A stretch of DNA of 64,000 nt, from contig CALZYE010000002.1 of assembly GCA_945830395.1 (NCBI GenBank), positions 104,518-168,517 of the forward strand. Direction: 5' to 3'. The position numbers were made by a program, and so were the translations under genes. Below are positions 8,163 to 16,295 of this stretch, in pieces. The DNA comes from an uncultured Clostridia bacterium. GTDB taxonomy: Bacteria > Bacillota > Clostridia > Peptostreptococcales > Anaerovoracaceae. Each line of letters begins with the position of its first letter. Position 1 is the stretch's first letter. The notes below the pieces were generated by a model. That model did not search any database. It saw only the letters and a list, made by a program, of their open reading frames with translations, and had not been told where the DNA came from.

Positions 8163-8191
8163 ATGATACAATAAATACTTCTTTGAGTCAA
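8163..8191 (-). promoter_or_regulatory. Promoter of the full-length cobalamin riboswitch transcript
   Basis: TTGACT and TATCAT are separated by 17 bases on the minus strand; transcription would start just before P1 of the riboswitch. Confidence 0.7.
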
Positions 8192-8202
8192 TATATATGA
8201 AT

Positions 8203-8811
8203 TTATAAATTAATTATCCTGTCTACGCTTTTTTTGACATACTCATCGTGTGAAACGATTATAACTGTCTTTCCCATGGAGTTAATCTTCTTCAAGAGAC
8301 TAAGCACCAACTCCGTATTTCTCCTGTCCAAAGAGCCTGTAGGCTCATCTGCCAAAATAATATTGCAGGGCTTGAGTATTAACCTGGCAAGAGCAATCCT
8401 CTGCCGTTCCCCGCCGGACAGCGTATATACTTTATTGTTTATTTTATCCGTAAGTCCCACAATTTTCAGAGCGGCATCAATTCTGTCAGACAGCTTCGAC
8501 TTGGTTTTCACAATCTCCAGATTCTGCTTTACTGTTTTATTTTCAATCAGAGCAAAATTCTGAAAAAGAAATCCCGCCTCTTCTGCATAAAATCTCCGTT
8601 TGTCCTTATTGGTCTTATATTCGCATCCGTTTATGAGAAGCCTTCCTGCGTCAGTAGGTTCAAGAAGTCCTATAATGTTAAGCAATGTGGTCTTTCCGGC
8701 TCCGCTTTCCCCTGAAAAGAAAATAAACTCACCATCTTTAATGTGAAAATTAAAATCTTTAAATAAAATTCTGTCTCCAAAGCTCTTTGTTATATTCTCC
8801 CCCACAATCAT
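8203..8811 (-). CDS. ABC transporter ATPase of the MacB/bacteriocin-export type
   Basis: A 202-residue ATP-binding protein with Walker A GESGAGKTT at 34-42, signature LSGGERQR at 131-138 and Walker B IILADEP at 151-157, followed by TGSLD as in LolD/MacB-type ATPases. The short length and the neighbouring DUF1430 permease fit the lactococcin-972-group bacteriocin or immunity exporters. It overlaps the end of the permease gene by four bases (translational coupling). Because the permease is split, the transporter may be inactive. No bacteriocin precursor gene is seen nearby. Confidence 0.85.
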   Translation of the reverse strand: MIVGENITKSFGDRILFKDFNFHIKDGEFIFFSGESGAGKTTLLNIIGLLEPTDAGRLLINGCEYKTNKDKRRFYAEEAGFLFQNFALIENKTVKQNLEIVKTKSKLSDRIDAALKIVGLTDKINNKVYTLSGGERQRIALARLILKPCNIILADEPTGSLDRRNTELVLSLLKKINSMGKTVIIVSHDEYVKKSVDRIINL

Positions 8812-9659
8812 AGTTTTTCTCCTTTTAAAATAGCCGTAACACTTTTCTTCTCAACGGAATTTCCCTTCAGCACTATGGTCAGAAGCTCTGATGCCAGCAA
8901 AACACCACTCATTGCGGCTATAACGAAGAAATCTCCTCCCATTGAGAATATCCGATTGAAAATCAGAGTTGCAAGCAACCCTAAAAAACATGAAATTACA
9001 GTACACTTTATTAAGAATCTGTTTCTTTCAAAGAAGCTGTAGCCGTGCACTTTCATTATCGCCATCTCTATTGAATTAAAATAATACTCAAGTTTTATAA
9101 CTAAGAAAATCAGAGAAAGCTCCAAAATGAGCATAAATATAACCAATCCGAAAGTGAGCAGCATTATGTGCTTCTTCTGATTCCAGTCATGAAGATACGC
9201 AGATTTTGCATTTGTTATGCTGACATAATGCTCATCTATTTCGTATTTGTCTGCAAACTTTTTCCAGTCATTTTCAGATATATTGTACATAATATCGTAA
9301 TTGCAATAAGGCTCATAACCTGTTGTAAGTTCTTTCTTATAAACAGCACTGCTTACCAGTATCACAGGATTTTTATACCATACACTTTTCAGTCCTTTTC
9401 CGTCGTCATGTATGCCGACAGCGCCGCACTTATTATACCTGACCGTATTCCATTTTCCGTATTCATTTTCAGACAGAAGCTCTTCATCATTCATTTCCAA
9501 GGCATTATTGTAAATTTCCGAATCCTTTTTTATATTTTTCGGAAATAAAATACTGGTCTTGTGTGCCGTTACATTTTTTTCTATCAATTTTAAGTCCGGA
9601 TTAGTCCTGCACAAATATCTAAATCCATTTTTATTAACGAGGATAAAAGGATACTTCAT
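8808..9659 (-). CDS. DUF1430-type permease, C-terminal piece
   Basis: A 283-residue frame with a soluble region followed by membrane helices near residues 165-190, 215-235 and 245-265. It matches the second half of bacteriocin-associated integral membrane proteins (about 650-700 residues). Its frame starts just where the preceding piece ends, at an ATG preceded by GAAGAGGAAC, so it could be translated on its own, but the split position is odd for the family. See the overall broken-gene entry. Confidence 0.65.
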   Translation of the reverse strand: MKYPFILVNKNGFRYLCRTNPDLKLIEKNVTAHKTSILFPKNIKKDSEIYNNALEMNDEELLSENEYGKWNTVRYNKCGAVGIHDDGKGLKSVWYKNPVILVSSAVYKKELTTGYEPYCNYDIMYNISENDWKKFADKYEIDEHYVSITNAKSAYLHDWNQKKHIMLLTFGLVIFMLILELSLIFLVIKLEYYFNSIEMAIMKVHGYSFFERNRFLIKCTVISCFLGLLATLIFNRIFSMGGDFFVIAAMSGVLLASELLTIVLKGNSVEKKSVTAILKGEKL

Positions 9660-10491
9660 GTTCCTCTTCGTCTATTTCATCTCCATTTTCCAGATTTTCC
9701 ACATCTTTACTCATTTTATAATATGCAAATTTACCATGGTAATTAAAAAAGTCTTTCTGCTTATACGAATTGTATCCCTGTTCAATATTTATAAAATTAA
9801 TTGATATTACCATTATCGTTATGACCGTTATCAAAAACTTTACACCGTAATTGACATACAGTATGCCCCGGTTATATTTTCCCGTTGTCAAATCTCTCCT
9901 GAAATCAATACCCATACTTTTTAAAGAAATTATGGAATTTAAGACAAGATATATCAAAAGAAAAAGCATTACCCAGTGATATTTAAAAGTCACATTTGAA
10001 AATACCCTTAGGACTGCCGACATACTTACATATATTACCGCTGTGGAAATTATGTCTGTAAGTATGTTTTTTATGACTGTAACCTTAATATTCTGACCGA
10101 GAATGCATCTCACAGCATATTCCTTTTTTAAACATGCAGACTCATAGAGAGAAAACAGAAGCATCAAGAATACAATAAGTCCCCAAACCGCTAATGCATT
10201 TAACCAAGGTTCACTGCTTCTGCCTTCTTTCTTTGGAAAACCTCCTCCATACTTGTCGACCAAATCCGCCTTGAAGGCTCTCAATCTGTTTAAATCTTCT
10301 TTCTCTCCGAACAGATAAAATGTTTTTATTTTAGATAAATCGCCGATTTCATTTATATCGGTAAATCTCACATAAGCATCATCAAACACCGTACTTTTAT
10401 TGTACCCTATCTTTATTCCCGCTCTCTTTAAACTTCTGAGGGCACCCCTCGTACCGATAATATTAACATCATACCGATAATTTTGCCCCAA
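9634..10491 (-). CDS. DUF1430-type permease, middle piece
   Basis: A 285-residue frame with membrane helices near residues 100-118, 148-165 and 172-192 and a further one near 225-245. Only a TTG start is available, and no good ribosome site lies before it. It overlaps the N-terminal piece in another frame within a run of T and G, so a single-base indel joins them naturally. Confidence 0.6.
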   Translation of the reverse strand: MGQNYRYDVNIIGTRGALRSLKRAGIKIGYNKSTVFDDAYVRFTDINEIGDLSKIKTFYLFGEKEDLNRLRAFKADLVDKYGGGFPKKEGRSSEPWLNALAVWGLIVFLMLLFSLYESACLKKEYAVRCILGQNIKVTVIKNILTDIISTAVIYVSMSAVLRVFSNVTFKYHWVMLFLLIYLVLNSIISLKSMGIDFRRDLTTGKYNRGILYVNYGVKFLITVITIMVISINFINIEQGYNSYKQKDFFNYHGKFAYYKMSKDVENLENGDEIDEEEHEVSFYPR

Positions 10492-10715
10492 AATCTCTCC
10501 ACCGCAAAAAAATCAACCTTGTGTTTTTTCCCTGCATTGCACAAATCTTTAGCCATTTCCTCGGTGCAGATGTTTCTGCTTGAGCTGTTCATGTAGAAGT
10601 CAACGCTATAAAAATCATCCTGAAATGTATCTATGTTAAGAACGCTCAACTCTCCCATAAATAAAAGCCCGGAAGAAATTAAAATTACAGATATGGTTAT
10701 CTTTACTGCTTTCAT
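10428..10715 (-). CDS. DUF1430-type permease, N-terminal piece
   Basis: A 95-residue frame starting with a membrane helix at residues 5-25 (ITISVILISSGLLFMGELSV) and an extracellular stretch. Coding quality drops near residue 75 (FAVERFW), where the next frame takes over. The last 20 residues are probably out-of-frame translation. Confidence 0.6.
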   Translation of the reverse strand: MKAVKITISVILISSGLLFMGELSVLNIDTFQDDFYSVDFYMNSSSRNICTEEMAKDLCNAGKKHKVDFFAVERFWGKIIGMMLILSVRGVPSEV

Positions 10716-10825
10716 AAAATTTCTCCAAAATAAACACTGCTGTATACTCCGAATATTACCATTTTTTGTATGAATATCAATATTTTAAACTCTTTAAAAT
10801 CCTCGCGGGCCGGCTAAACTCCAAA

Positions 10826-10856
10826 AAATAAAAAACAGGGAAACTGAACTTCCCTG
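10826..10856 (-). terminator. Terminator of the metal-GTPase operon
   Basis: CAGGGAA and TTCCCTG pair around GTTCAGT on the minus strand and are followed by TTTTTTATTTTTT. It is a strong intrinsic terminator after the cysteine-rich gene. Confidence 0.85.
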
Positions 10857-10904
10857 CAAAACATCCATGCAATTTTACAAAATTTGTATGGAGTTACTTT
10901 TCCT

Positions 10905-11186
10905 TTACTCGTTCTGCTCCGCTGCAACCTTTATAATATCCTGATATCTCTCCAAAATCTTAGGATAATTGTCCCTTACATGAGGAAACATGCAGTTGGT
11001 GCAGTCCTTAAACCCGTCCTCAGTGTATTTGAAATTCCCTCCGCACCTGTTTCCCAGCGCATACAAAGGACAGTAGCAAAACAGACAGTTAAAATCCTCC
11101 GGCTTGCTTGTCTTGTGGCATGGAAAGAATTCGCACTCCTTGTGCTGGAAAAAAGTATACTTCTTATCTCTAAAATCGCTATTCAT
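10905..11186 (-). CDS. Cysteine-rich small-domain protein (probable metal-binding)
   Basis: A 93-residue protein with nine cysteines in the pattern of the cysteine-rich small domain (Pfam PF04071): CEFFPCH, NCLFCYCPLY, CGG, then KDCTNCMFPH. These are expected to bind metal. The chosen ATG has AGGAGG nine bases upstream; two earlier start codons precede or overlap that site. It is the last gene after two G3E GTPases, which fits metal handling. The exact role of the family is unknown. Confidence 0.85.
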   Translation of the reverse strand: MNSDFRDKKYTFFQHKECEFFPCHKTSKPEDFNCLFCYCPLYALGNRCGGNFKYTEDGFKDCTNCMFPHVRDNYPKILERYQDIIKVAAEQNE

Positions 11187-11248
11187 TATGATCATCCTCC
11201 TAATTAGACTATACACGGAGGAATTTGGTTAGTCAATTCTAATATATG

Positions 11249-12223
11249 TCAAAAAGCAGCGACTTCCGGAACGGCAGGAGCTGCTTTTCTAACTTCCGTA
11301 CAGTAAAACACAGGTCCCGGTCCTCCACCGTAAACAGGATCTCGCTCCACCTTAACCTTTGCGGTTATGACAGCCCACTGCCCGTTTTTGAGTTTCTCAA
11401 ATGCCTCCTTCCATTTGCAAACCACACCTGCAAACTGAATATCTTCTGCGCAGCAAGTCATGAGATGGCGTCCGAATATAAACTTATCCTTGGGAAGTTC
11501 TCCCCCTTTTATGACTCTCCCCTTGAGTTTAAGCGTTTTTCCGTCATACTTTCGCTGCTCCTCGTTTATATCCCTGTACCACTCTGCAAACCATTCATCT
11601 TTTATTTCGATTGAATCTGCTTCCAAGTCGTATGGCAGCGGGTCTATAAACTGGTCAAGTTCCACATCTTCAGGGCCGTATTCGTAAATAATCTGATTTT
11701 TTCTGTTGGCAACCCTGCAGATCTTATGAAAAGCAAGCTTTGTGGATATGCCGTTTTCATCAACATCGTTCATAGCATCGCGGTCACAGCGATTGAATAC
11801 TATCAGCTCCGCACTCTTAAGCTTATCGAAAACCTGCTGTCTCATGTTCTTGTTATATGATAAGAAAGTCCTTCCGTCGAAAAACAGCATTTCCTGATAG
11901 GTCAGCCATTCTTCCGGCATCGCTTTGTAAAAAGAATCCAGCCCCCACATGCCGTTGTATTCGACGATTACTCTCTCTGCCCTGTATTTTTGTTGCAGCT
12001 TCACAAACAGCTCCTTGGACATATCCTCTTCATCTTCAATTACTTCGATGAATACATTCTTGCCGAAGAACTTGTCCGGATTGTATTCCTCGATTCCCTC
12101 CTCGCAAAGCAGAAGCAAAGTCCTTTCCCCTGCATTAAAGTCTGAGCCCTGCAGAGCCTCTTGTATAAATTTAGTCTTTCCCGCTTCCAGAAAGCCTGTA
12201 AACAGATATACCGGTATTTCCAT
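11249..12223 (-). CDS. G3E-family (CobW-like) GTPase with DUF1980-like C-terminal domain
   Basis: A 324-residue protein. The N-terminal GTPase has a P-loop TGFLEAGKTK at residues 9-18 and a nucleotide-specificity motif NRCD at 144-147. The canonical GCICC metal motif of CobW/YciC-type proteins is missing; only a single cysteine occurs at position 40 (LLLLCEE). Residues 230-312 (LKGRVIKGG, GRHLMTCCAED, GQWAVITAKV) resemble the C-terminal part of DUF1980/YcgQ-type membrane proteins, which work with a permease in zinc- or anion-linked systems. So this looks like a GTPase joined to a YcgQ-like domain. It lies about 115 bases after the His-rich GTPase gene. Confidence 0.8.
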   Translation of the reverse strand: MEIPVYLFTGFLEAGKTKFIQEALQGSDFNAGERTLLLLCEEGIEEYNPDKFFGKNVFIEVIEDEEDMSKELFVKLQQKYRAERVIVEYNGMWGLDSFYKAMPEEWLTYQEMLFFDGRTFLSYNKNMRQQVFDKLKSAELIVFNRCDRDAMNDVDENGISTKLAFHKICRVANRKNQIIYEYGPEDVELDQFIDPLPYDLEADSIEIKDEWFAEWYRDINEEQRKYDGKTLKLKGRVIKGGELPKDKFIFGRHLMTCCAEDIQFAGVVCKWKEAFEKLKNGQWAVITAKVKVERDPVYGGGPGPVFYCTEVRKAAPAVPEVAAF

Positions 12224-12337
12224 AAAATCGTCGTTATCTAAAACTTCTTCCGCCTTAGATTTTTCCTTTCTTCAATTCTATTTATAATTTTATTTCTTCT
12301 CCGTCATAATTGTAATTATCATATCGTCCTTTATAAG

Positions 12338-13444
12338 CTACAGACCGAAAATTTCTTTTATCTTGTCCTTTTTCAGGTTCGCTCCTATTACGCAGAGCAT
12401 TCCGTTTGTTCCTGCAGATCCCAATCTCACATCCGGCTCCCCCGGAATATAGTCAAAATGTATCCATTCGCCCTTGTCACCTTCTACTATACCTTTTGCT
12501 CTCAAAACCGTTCCGACCGTCTCTTCCTTCATGAGCTGCTTCAATGCATTTTCAATAAACTCTTTTGTGAATTTATGGCTTGTTTCCACTCCAAGCTCAT
12601 CGAAGATCTCATCTGCATGATGATGGTGATGGCTATCTTTTCCATGATGGTGATCATGTCCGCACCTGTGATTATGGTGGTGTCCGTCATGGTCCTGTTT
12701 CTCATGCTCGTGATGATGCTCATGTCCGCAGTCACAACTTTCATGTTCGTGGTGGTGATGCTCGTGCTCGCAGTCACAGTTTTCATGGTCGTGGCGGTGC
12801 TCTTTCCGTGTTTCTTCGTGAAGGCGCTGAAGCTCCTCTGAAATGCTATGTGCATTTTCCATAGTTTGCAAAATCTGAGAACCTGTAATTCTGCTCCAGT
12901 CCGTAGTAACCAAGGAGGCTTCTTTATTATGCTCTCTCAAAAGCTTTACGCAGGCGTCAAGTTTTTCCTCTGAAAGACCCGATACATGGCTTAAAATTAT
13001 GGAATTTGCACTCTCTACCTGATTATTGAAAAATTCTCCGAAATTTTTCATATACATTTTGCACTTCTTTGCATCCACGACTGCGGTGAAAGCATTCAGG
13101 TGAATCTCATCATTATGCAGTTTTCGGACTGCAATTATCACATCGCTTAATTTTCCGACTCCCGACGGCTCAATTAAAATTCTATCCGGCGAAAACTCGC
13201 TTATTACCTTGTTCAGTGCCTTTCCGAAATCGCCTGCAAGGCTGCAACATATGCATCCCGAATCCATCTGATTAATCTCAATTCCTGTATCCTTCAAGAA
13301 TCCTCCGTCAACTCCGATTTCTCCAAATTCATTTTCTATCAGGACAATTTTTTCGTCACCGTAAGCCCCATCTTCAATTAATTTCTTTATAAGTGTAGTC
13401 TTCCCTGCCCCGAGAAAACCCGAAAAAATATCTACCTTTGTCAT
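12338..13444 (-). CDS. G3E-family GTPase metallochaperone with His/Cys-rich metal-binding insert
   Basis: A 368-residue CobW/HypB/UreG-family GTPase. It has the P-loop SGFLGAGKTT at 8-17, the metal motif GCICC at 63-67 and IEPSGVG near 91-97. Residues 215-276 hold 28 histidines mixed with Asp, Glu and CDC motifs, a typical storage or delivery site for Zn, Ni or Co. The C-terminal CobW domain follows. The chosen ATG has AAGGAG nine bases upstream; the earlier ATG touches the ribosome site. It follows recX by 15 bases. The metal is not decidable; cobalt is possible given the B12 locus nearby, zinc is the commonest for this family. Confidence 0.9.
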   Translation of the reverse strand: MTKVDIFSGFLGAGKTTLIKKLIEDGAYGDEKIVLIENEFGEIGVDGGFLKDTGIEINQMDSGCICCSLAGDFGKALNKVISEFSPDRILIEPSGVGKLSDVIIAVRKLHNDEIHLNAFTAVVDAKKCKMYMKNFGEFFNNQVESANSIILSHVSGLSEEKLDACVKLLREHNKEASLVTTDWSRITGSQILQTMENAHSISEELQRLHEETRKEHRHDHENCDCEHEHHHHEHESCDCGHEHHHEHEKQDHDGHHHNHRCGHDHHHGKDSHHHHHADEIFDELGVETSHKFTKEFIENALKQLMKEETVGTVLRAKGIVEGDKGEWIHFDYIPGEPDVRLGSAGTNGMLCVIGANLKKDKIKEIFGL

Positions 13445-13459
13445 TTCTATCATCTCCTT

Positions 13460-13948
13460 CTACTTTTCGCTCTTAAGTTCTTCCAATATACTATATATTA
13501 TTCCTGTAGAATAGCCGAAGCTATGAAGTTTTCTGCCGATTCTTCCTTGAATTTTCTTCGGAACAGGATCTTCCCCGGACAGATCGCAGAGCCTGAGTAT
13601 CTTCTCCGTCTCTTTTCTCGCCATTTCCATTTCGTCGATTTGCCCGCCTTCAAGACTCAGCTGTGAGAGAAAATCCTCGTATGCGTTTTGAATCAAGCTC
13701 TGCTCCACGCCCTTCTGTCCCAGCTCCGCAAAAACCCTCTGCTTTCCCTTATTCTTTCCGAAGGCATACCGAAAATATTCTCTGCAGAATCTCTCATCGT
13801 CCAAATAACCTGCTTTCAGAAGATCCGTAACTACCCTGCTGATTTCTTCTTCCTTATAGGCTTTCTTCTTCAGATAGGCTCTAAGCTCAAAAACACTCAG
13901 ACTCCTTTCTCCAAGTTTTCTAATTGCCGCATCTTCTGCCCTTCTCAT
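13460..13948 (-). CDS. recX: RecX regulatory protein
   Basis: A 162-residue helical-repeat protein of the RecX family, which caps and destabilises RecA filaments. Family features are LGERSLSVFELRAYLKKK, a DLLKAGYLDDERFC segment and the FGKNKGKQRVFAEL block. AGAAGG lies seven bases before the ATG. It is 24 bases after the phosphopantetheinyl transferase gene and is followed closely by the His-rich GTPase gene. recA is not in the window. Confidence 0.9.
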   Translation of the reverse strand: MRRAEDAAIRKLGERSLSVFELRAYLKKKAYKEEEISRVVTDLLKAGYLDDERFCREYFRYAFGKNKGKQRVFAELGQKGVEQSLIQNAYEDFLSQLSLEGGQIDEMEMARKETEKILRLCDLSGEDPVPKKIQGRIGRKLHSFGYSTGIIYSILEELKSEK

Positions 13949-13972
13949 ACATTAGCCTTCTTTCCAAAAAAA

Positions 13973-14509
13973 CTATTTCAAAATTTTCAGTTCCACATCT
14001 TCTTTAAAGGGTTTCTCAGTGCAAAAGGCGCACTTCATATCATCTGAGATTTCTATTTCAGTGAAATTATAACCCTCTCCATCTGAAAGTACATTTGGAC
14101 ATGTACTTCCGAAGATGCCTTCCCCGGTCATCTTTGCATAGGCTTCCTTTCTCACCCATATTTTATAGAAGCCTTCTGTTCCACTTTCCTTGACAAAGGA
14201 AACTTCCTCAGGCAAAAAATACCTCTCAGCGATTTTCTCATAATCACAGTCTTTCATATACTGCAAATCAAGCCCGCAGTTTTGATCTGAAAACATGCAC
14301 ATCCAAAGACCGTCACTGTGTGTAAGCGAAAATTTCAGGGGAATATTGTCAAAATACGGTTTGCCCTTTTTTTCTCTCTTTATGCTTGCTGCCCGCATGT
14401 CATAAGGTAATTTCTTATCCATGCAAAACATAAGAGCCGCAATTTTTATAAGGCCGAAGCCCGCATCTCCTTTGGAAAATTCTCCGTCATAGATATATAT
14501 AGAATTCAT
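13973..14509 (-). CDS. 4'-phosphopantetheinyl transferase (Sfp type)
   Basis: A 178-residue Sfp/AcpT-superfamily enzyme that attaches phosphopantetheine from CoA to a carrier-protein serine. Visible motifs are SLTHSDG near residue 62, the Mg-binding GLDLQ with D81, and the WVRKEAYAK block near 118-126 carrying the second catalytic Glu and Lys. The start has GGAGG four bases upstream; a longer frame by 20 residues lacks support. The target could be AcpP, also encoded in this window, or another carrier protein. Confidence 0.85.
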   Translation of the reverse strand: MNSIYIYDGEFSKGDAGFGLIKIAALMFCMDKKLPYDMRAASIKREKKGKPYFDNIPLKFSLTHSDGLWMCMFSDQNCGLDLQYMKDCDYEKIAERYFLPEEVSFVKESGTEGFYKIWVRKEAYAKMTGEGIFGSTCPNVLSDGEGYNFTEIEISDDMKCAFCTEKPFKEDVELKILK

Positions 14510-14558
14510 AAAGCCTCCAATCAATTTTACTGCTGCCTGTATATTTTCTGCAAAATAT

Positions 14559-14574
14559 CTTTCATGCATGAAAG
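14559..14574. promoter_or_regulatory. Perfect palindrome upstream of the PPTase operon
   Basis: CTTTCATGCATGAAAG is a perfect 16-bp palindrome about 50 bases before the phosphopantetheinyl transferase start. It may be an operator; no regulator is identified and the core promoter is not clear. Confidence 0.3.
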
Positions 14575-14637
14575 GAATAAATTTAAAAAGATGCGATTAC
14601 AACCTGAGTTGAAAACGCACCTCAAAGAAATACCGAT

Positions 14638-14931
14638 TTATTTTTTTAAGCGGTCCAAAACTCGCTTATATCCGTCGGCTCCGTAAACCAAGCATTTATT
14701 TATTCTGCTGATTGTCGCCGTTGATGCCTTTGTTATATCTTCTATTTCACTATATGTGCGCTTTGCTGATAGAAGCTTTGCCACCTGTAAGCGCTGAGCT
14801 ATGGCATGAATTTCGTTGACCGTGCATATATCCTCAAAAAACCTGTAACAATCTTCTCTGTCGTTTAAAGTTAAAATTGCATCAAAAAGCTCATCAATGT
14901 CTTCGCGCTTGTATTTTGAATCATAAGACAT
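14638..14931 (-). CDS. YerC/YecD-family TrpR-like DNA-binding regulator
   Basis: A 97-residue all-helical protein of the TrpR-like YerC/YecD family. The C-terminal helix-turn-helix region includes AKLLSAKRTYSEIEDITKAS and TATISRINKCLVYG. The start is set by GGGAGG ten bases upstream; a longer frame would run through the promoter, so the extension is rejected. Its own promoter contains a palindrome, suggesting autoregulation. In Bacillus the family is linked to amino-acid or purine genes, but the targets here are unknown. Confidence 0.88.
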   Translation of the reverse strand: MSYDSKYKREDIDELFDAILTLNDREDCYRFFEDICTVNEIHAIAQRLQVAKLLSAKRTYSEIEDITKASTATISRINKCLVYGADGYKRVLDRLKK

Positions 14932-14959
14932 AATATAGGTACCTCCCTCTCTATCTCCG

Positions 14960-14994
14960 AGTGATAGTATATCACTTTTACACTTTAGCGTCAA
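14960..14994 (-). promoter_or_regulatory. yerC promoter overlapping a palindromic operator
   Basis: TTGACG and TATACT are separated by 17 bases on the minus strand. The -10 box is centred in AGTGATATACTATCACT, a 7-bp inverted repeat with a three-base centre, and further AAGTG/CACTT half-sites lie upstream around the -35 box. A repressor bound here would block polymerase. Confidence 0.75.
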
Positions 14995-15042
14995 TAAGTG
15001 ATAAAGAGCATTTCCACTTTCTGTAAAAATTTTATGCGGCAT

Positions 15043-16227
15043 TTAATTTATAAGCTTAAGAGCCCTCTCAAGCTGCGTATCCGTCTTATCTTCTTTAGTC
15101 AGCTTAACCTCGTAGTCCGGGGAAATACCTTTTTTGTGTATCTGATGCCCCTTAGGTGAAAAATATTGATTTGTGGTGAGCTTCAAGGCAGAACCGTCCT
15201 TGAAAGGAAACTCCGCCTGCATAATCCCTTTTCCGTATGTTACGGTACCCACTATTTTTCCTCCCTTATTGTCCTTAACGGCTGCTGTCAGTATCTCCGC
15301 AGTACTTGCTGTATTTCCGTTTATCAAAAGGACATATTTGAGCTTTGTGGCTCCGGGTTTGGAATTAAAGTAGGATTTCTTTCCCTTGTTATCCTTTATG
15401 TACATTATAGTACCTTCCGGAAGGAGCATATCCGCTATTTTAACCCCCTGCTGAGCATATCCTCCGCCGTTGTCTCTCAGGTCTATAACAACGCCTTTTA
15501 CATTTTTCTTTTCCATATATGCAAGCTCGGTCTTAAACTCATCTGCGGTCTTTTCGGCAAAGGAGCTTATCCTTATGTACCCCACATTATTCTTTCCTAT
15601 TATTCCCTTTACCGTTTTTTCTGTAACCTTGCCTCTTATGATTTTAACATCCCTCAGGCTTTTATCCCGTTTAACGGTTAATTTAACTTTGGTTCCCGCT
15701 TTTCCCATTATGGCTTTTCTCAATTCTTCGCTTGTCTTATAGGTCTTTCCATCTACCCTCATAATCACATCATACTTCTTTATTCCCGAATTTTCGGCAG
15801 GGCTTTTTTCTATAACCTCGCTGATTAAGAATTCCCCATTCTTTGATTTTCCGAATACAACCCCTATTCCATAGAATGTTCCGTTTACATAATCGTTCCA
15901 TGTCTTAGCTTCCTTTGCGGTAAAATACTCTGAATACGGGTCTTTCAGGCTCTTTACAAGCCCTTTGTAGACCGCATCCATCTGCTTGTCCTCGCTCACC
16001 TTAAAATACCCTTCGCTATTCATTTTTTCCTGCAAAATATAAAGCTTTTCATATCTTGATGAAATCTTGTTCATCGCGCTATATTCTTCTGATGAAATCA
16101 ATATTCTTCCCGTGATCTTGCAAAAAACCGTAAACAGAATTCCAAATACAATCATTCCCGCTAAAGCTGTCAGAATGAGAATTTTCACCAACTTCTTCTT
16201 TTCCACTTTTATAGTTTCGTTAACCAT
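15043..16227 (-). CDS. S41-family C-terminal processing protease
   Basis: A 394-residue membrane-anchored protease. Residues 13-40 are a single transmembrane helix with the rest outside. A PDZ domain spans about 110-195 (GIGVVFG ... SPAENSGIKKYDVI). The S41 core has VVIDLRDNGGG near 246-256, the catalytic serine S308 in NTASTAE and lysine K333 in TYGKG. Such proteases trim C-termini of envelope proteins. It ends about 50 bases before the yerC promoter. Confidence 0.92.
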   Translation of the reverse strand: MVNETIKVEKKKLVKILILTALAGMIVFGILFTVFCKITGRILISSEEYSAMNKISSRYEKLYILQEKMNSEGYFKVSEDKQMDAVYKGLVKSLKDPYSEYFTAKEAKTWNDYVNGTFYGIGVVFGKSKNGEFLISEVIEKSPAENSGIKKYDVIMRVDGKTYKTSEELRKAIMGKAGTKVKLTVKRDKSLRDVKIIRGKVTEKTVKGIIGKNNVGYIRISSFAEKTADEFKTELAYMEKKNVKGVVIDLRDNGGGYAQQGVKIADMLLPEGTIMYIKDNKGKKSYFNSKPGATKLKYVLLINGNTASTAEILTAAVKDNKGGKIVGTVTYGKGIMQAEFPFKDGSALKLTTNQYFSPKGHQIHKKGISPDYEVKLTKEDKTDTQLERALKLIN

Positions 16228-16295
16228 TTTCTAAATCAATCCACCTGCTTTATAAACGGCGGACTTTCCCTTTCTCTCAGATTTCTTTCTAAGAA

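Larger units (their letters stand above)
8808..10715 (-). pseudogene. Bacteriocin-associated DUF1430 permease broken into three frames
   Basis: Joined across two frame changes, the three pieces give about 640 residues, the usual size for this permease family, with an N-terminal helix, a central helix group and a C-terminal helix group. The first frame change is at TTTTGGGGCAAAA, near a run of seven T, and one added base restores the frame. The second is near GAAGAGGAACATGAAG. It may be a decaying gene, a sequencing artefact, or (second break only) a true split with a new start. I favour a broken gene. Confidence 0.6.

Noticed and set aside
12590..12830. Repetitive CAT/GTG-rich stretch with open frames on both strands
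   Set aside because: It encodes the His-rich insert of the G3E GTPase on the minus strand; opposite-strand frames are by-products of that codon bias.
14932..15042. 37-residue N-terminal extension of YerC
   Set aside because: It would be translated through the promoter and operator; the downstream ATG has a good ribosome site and the family length.
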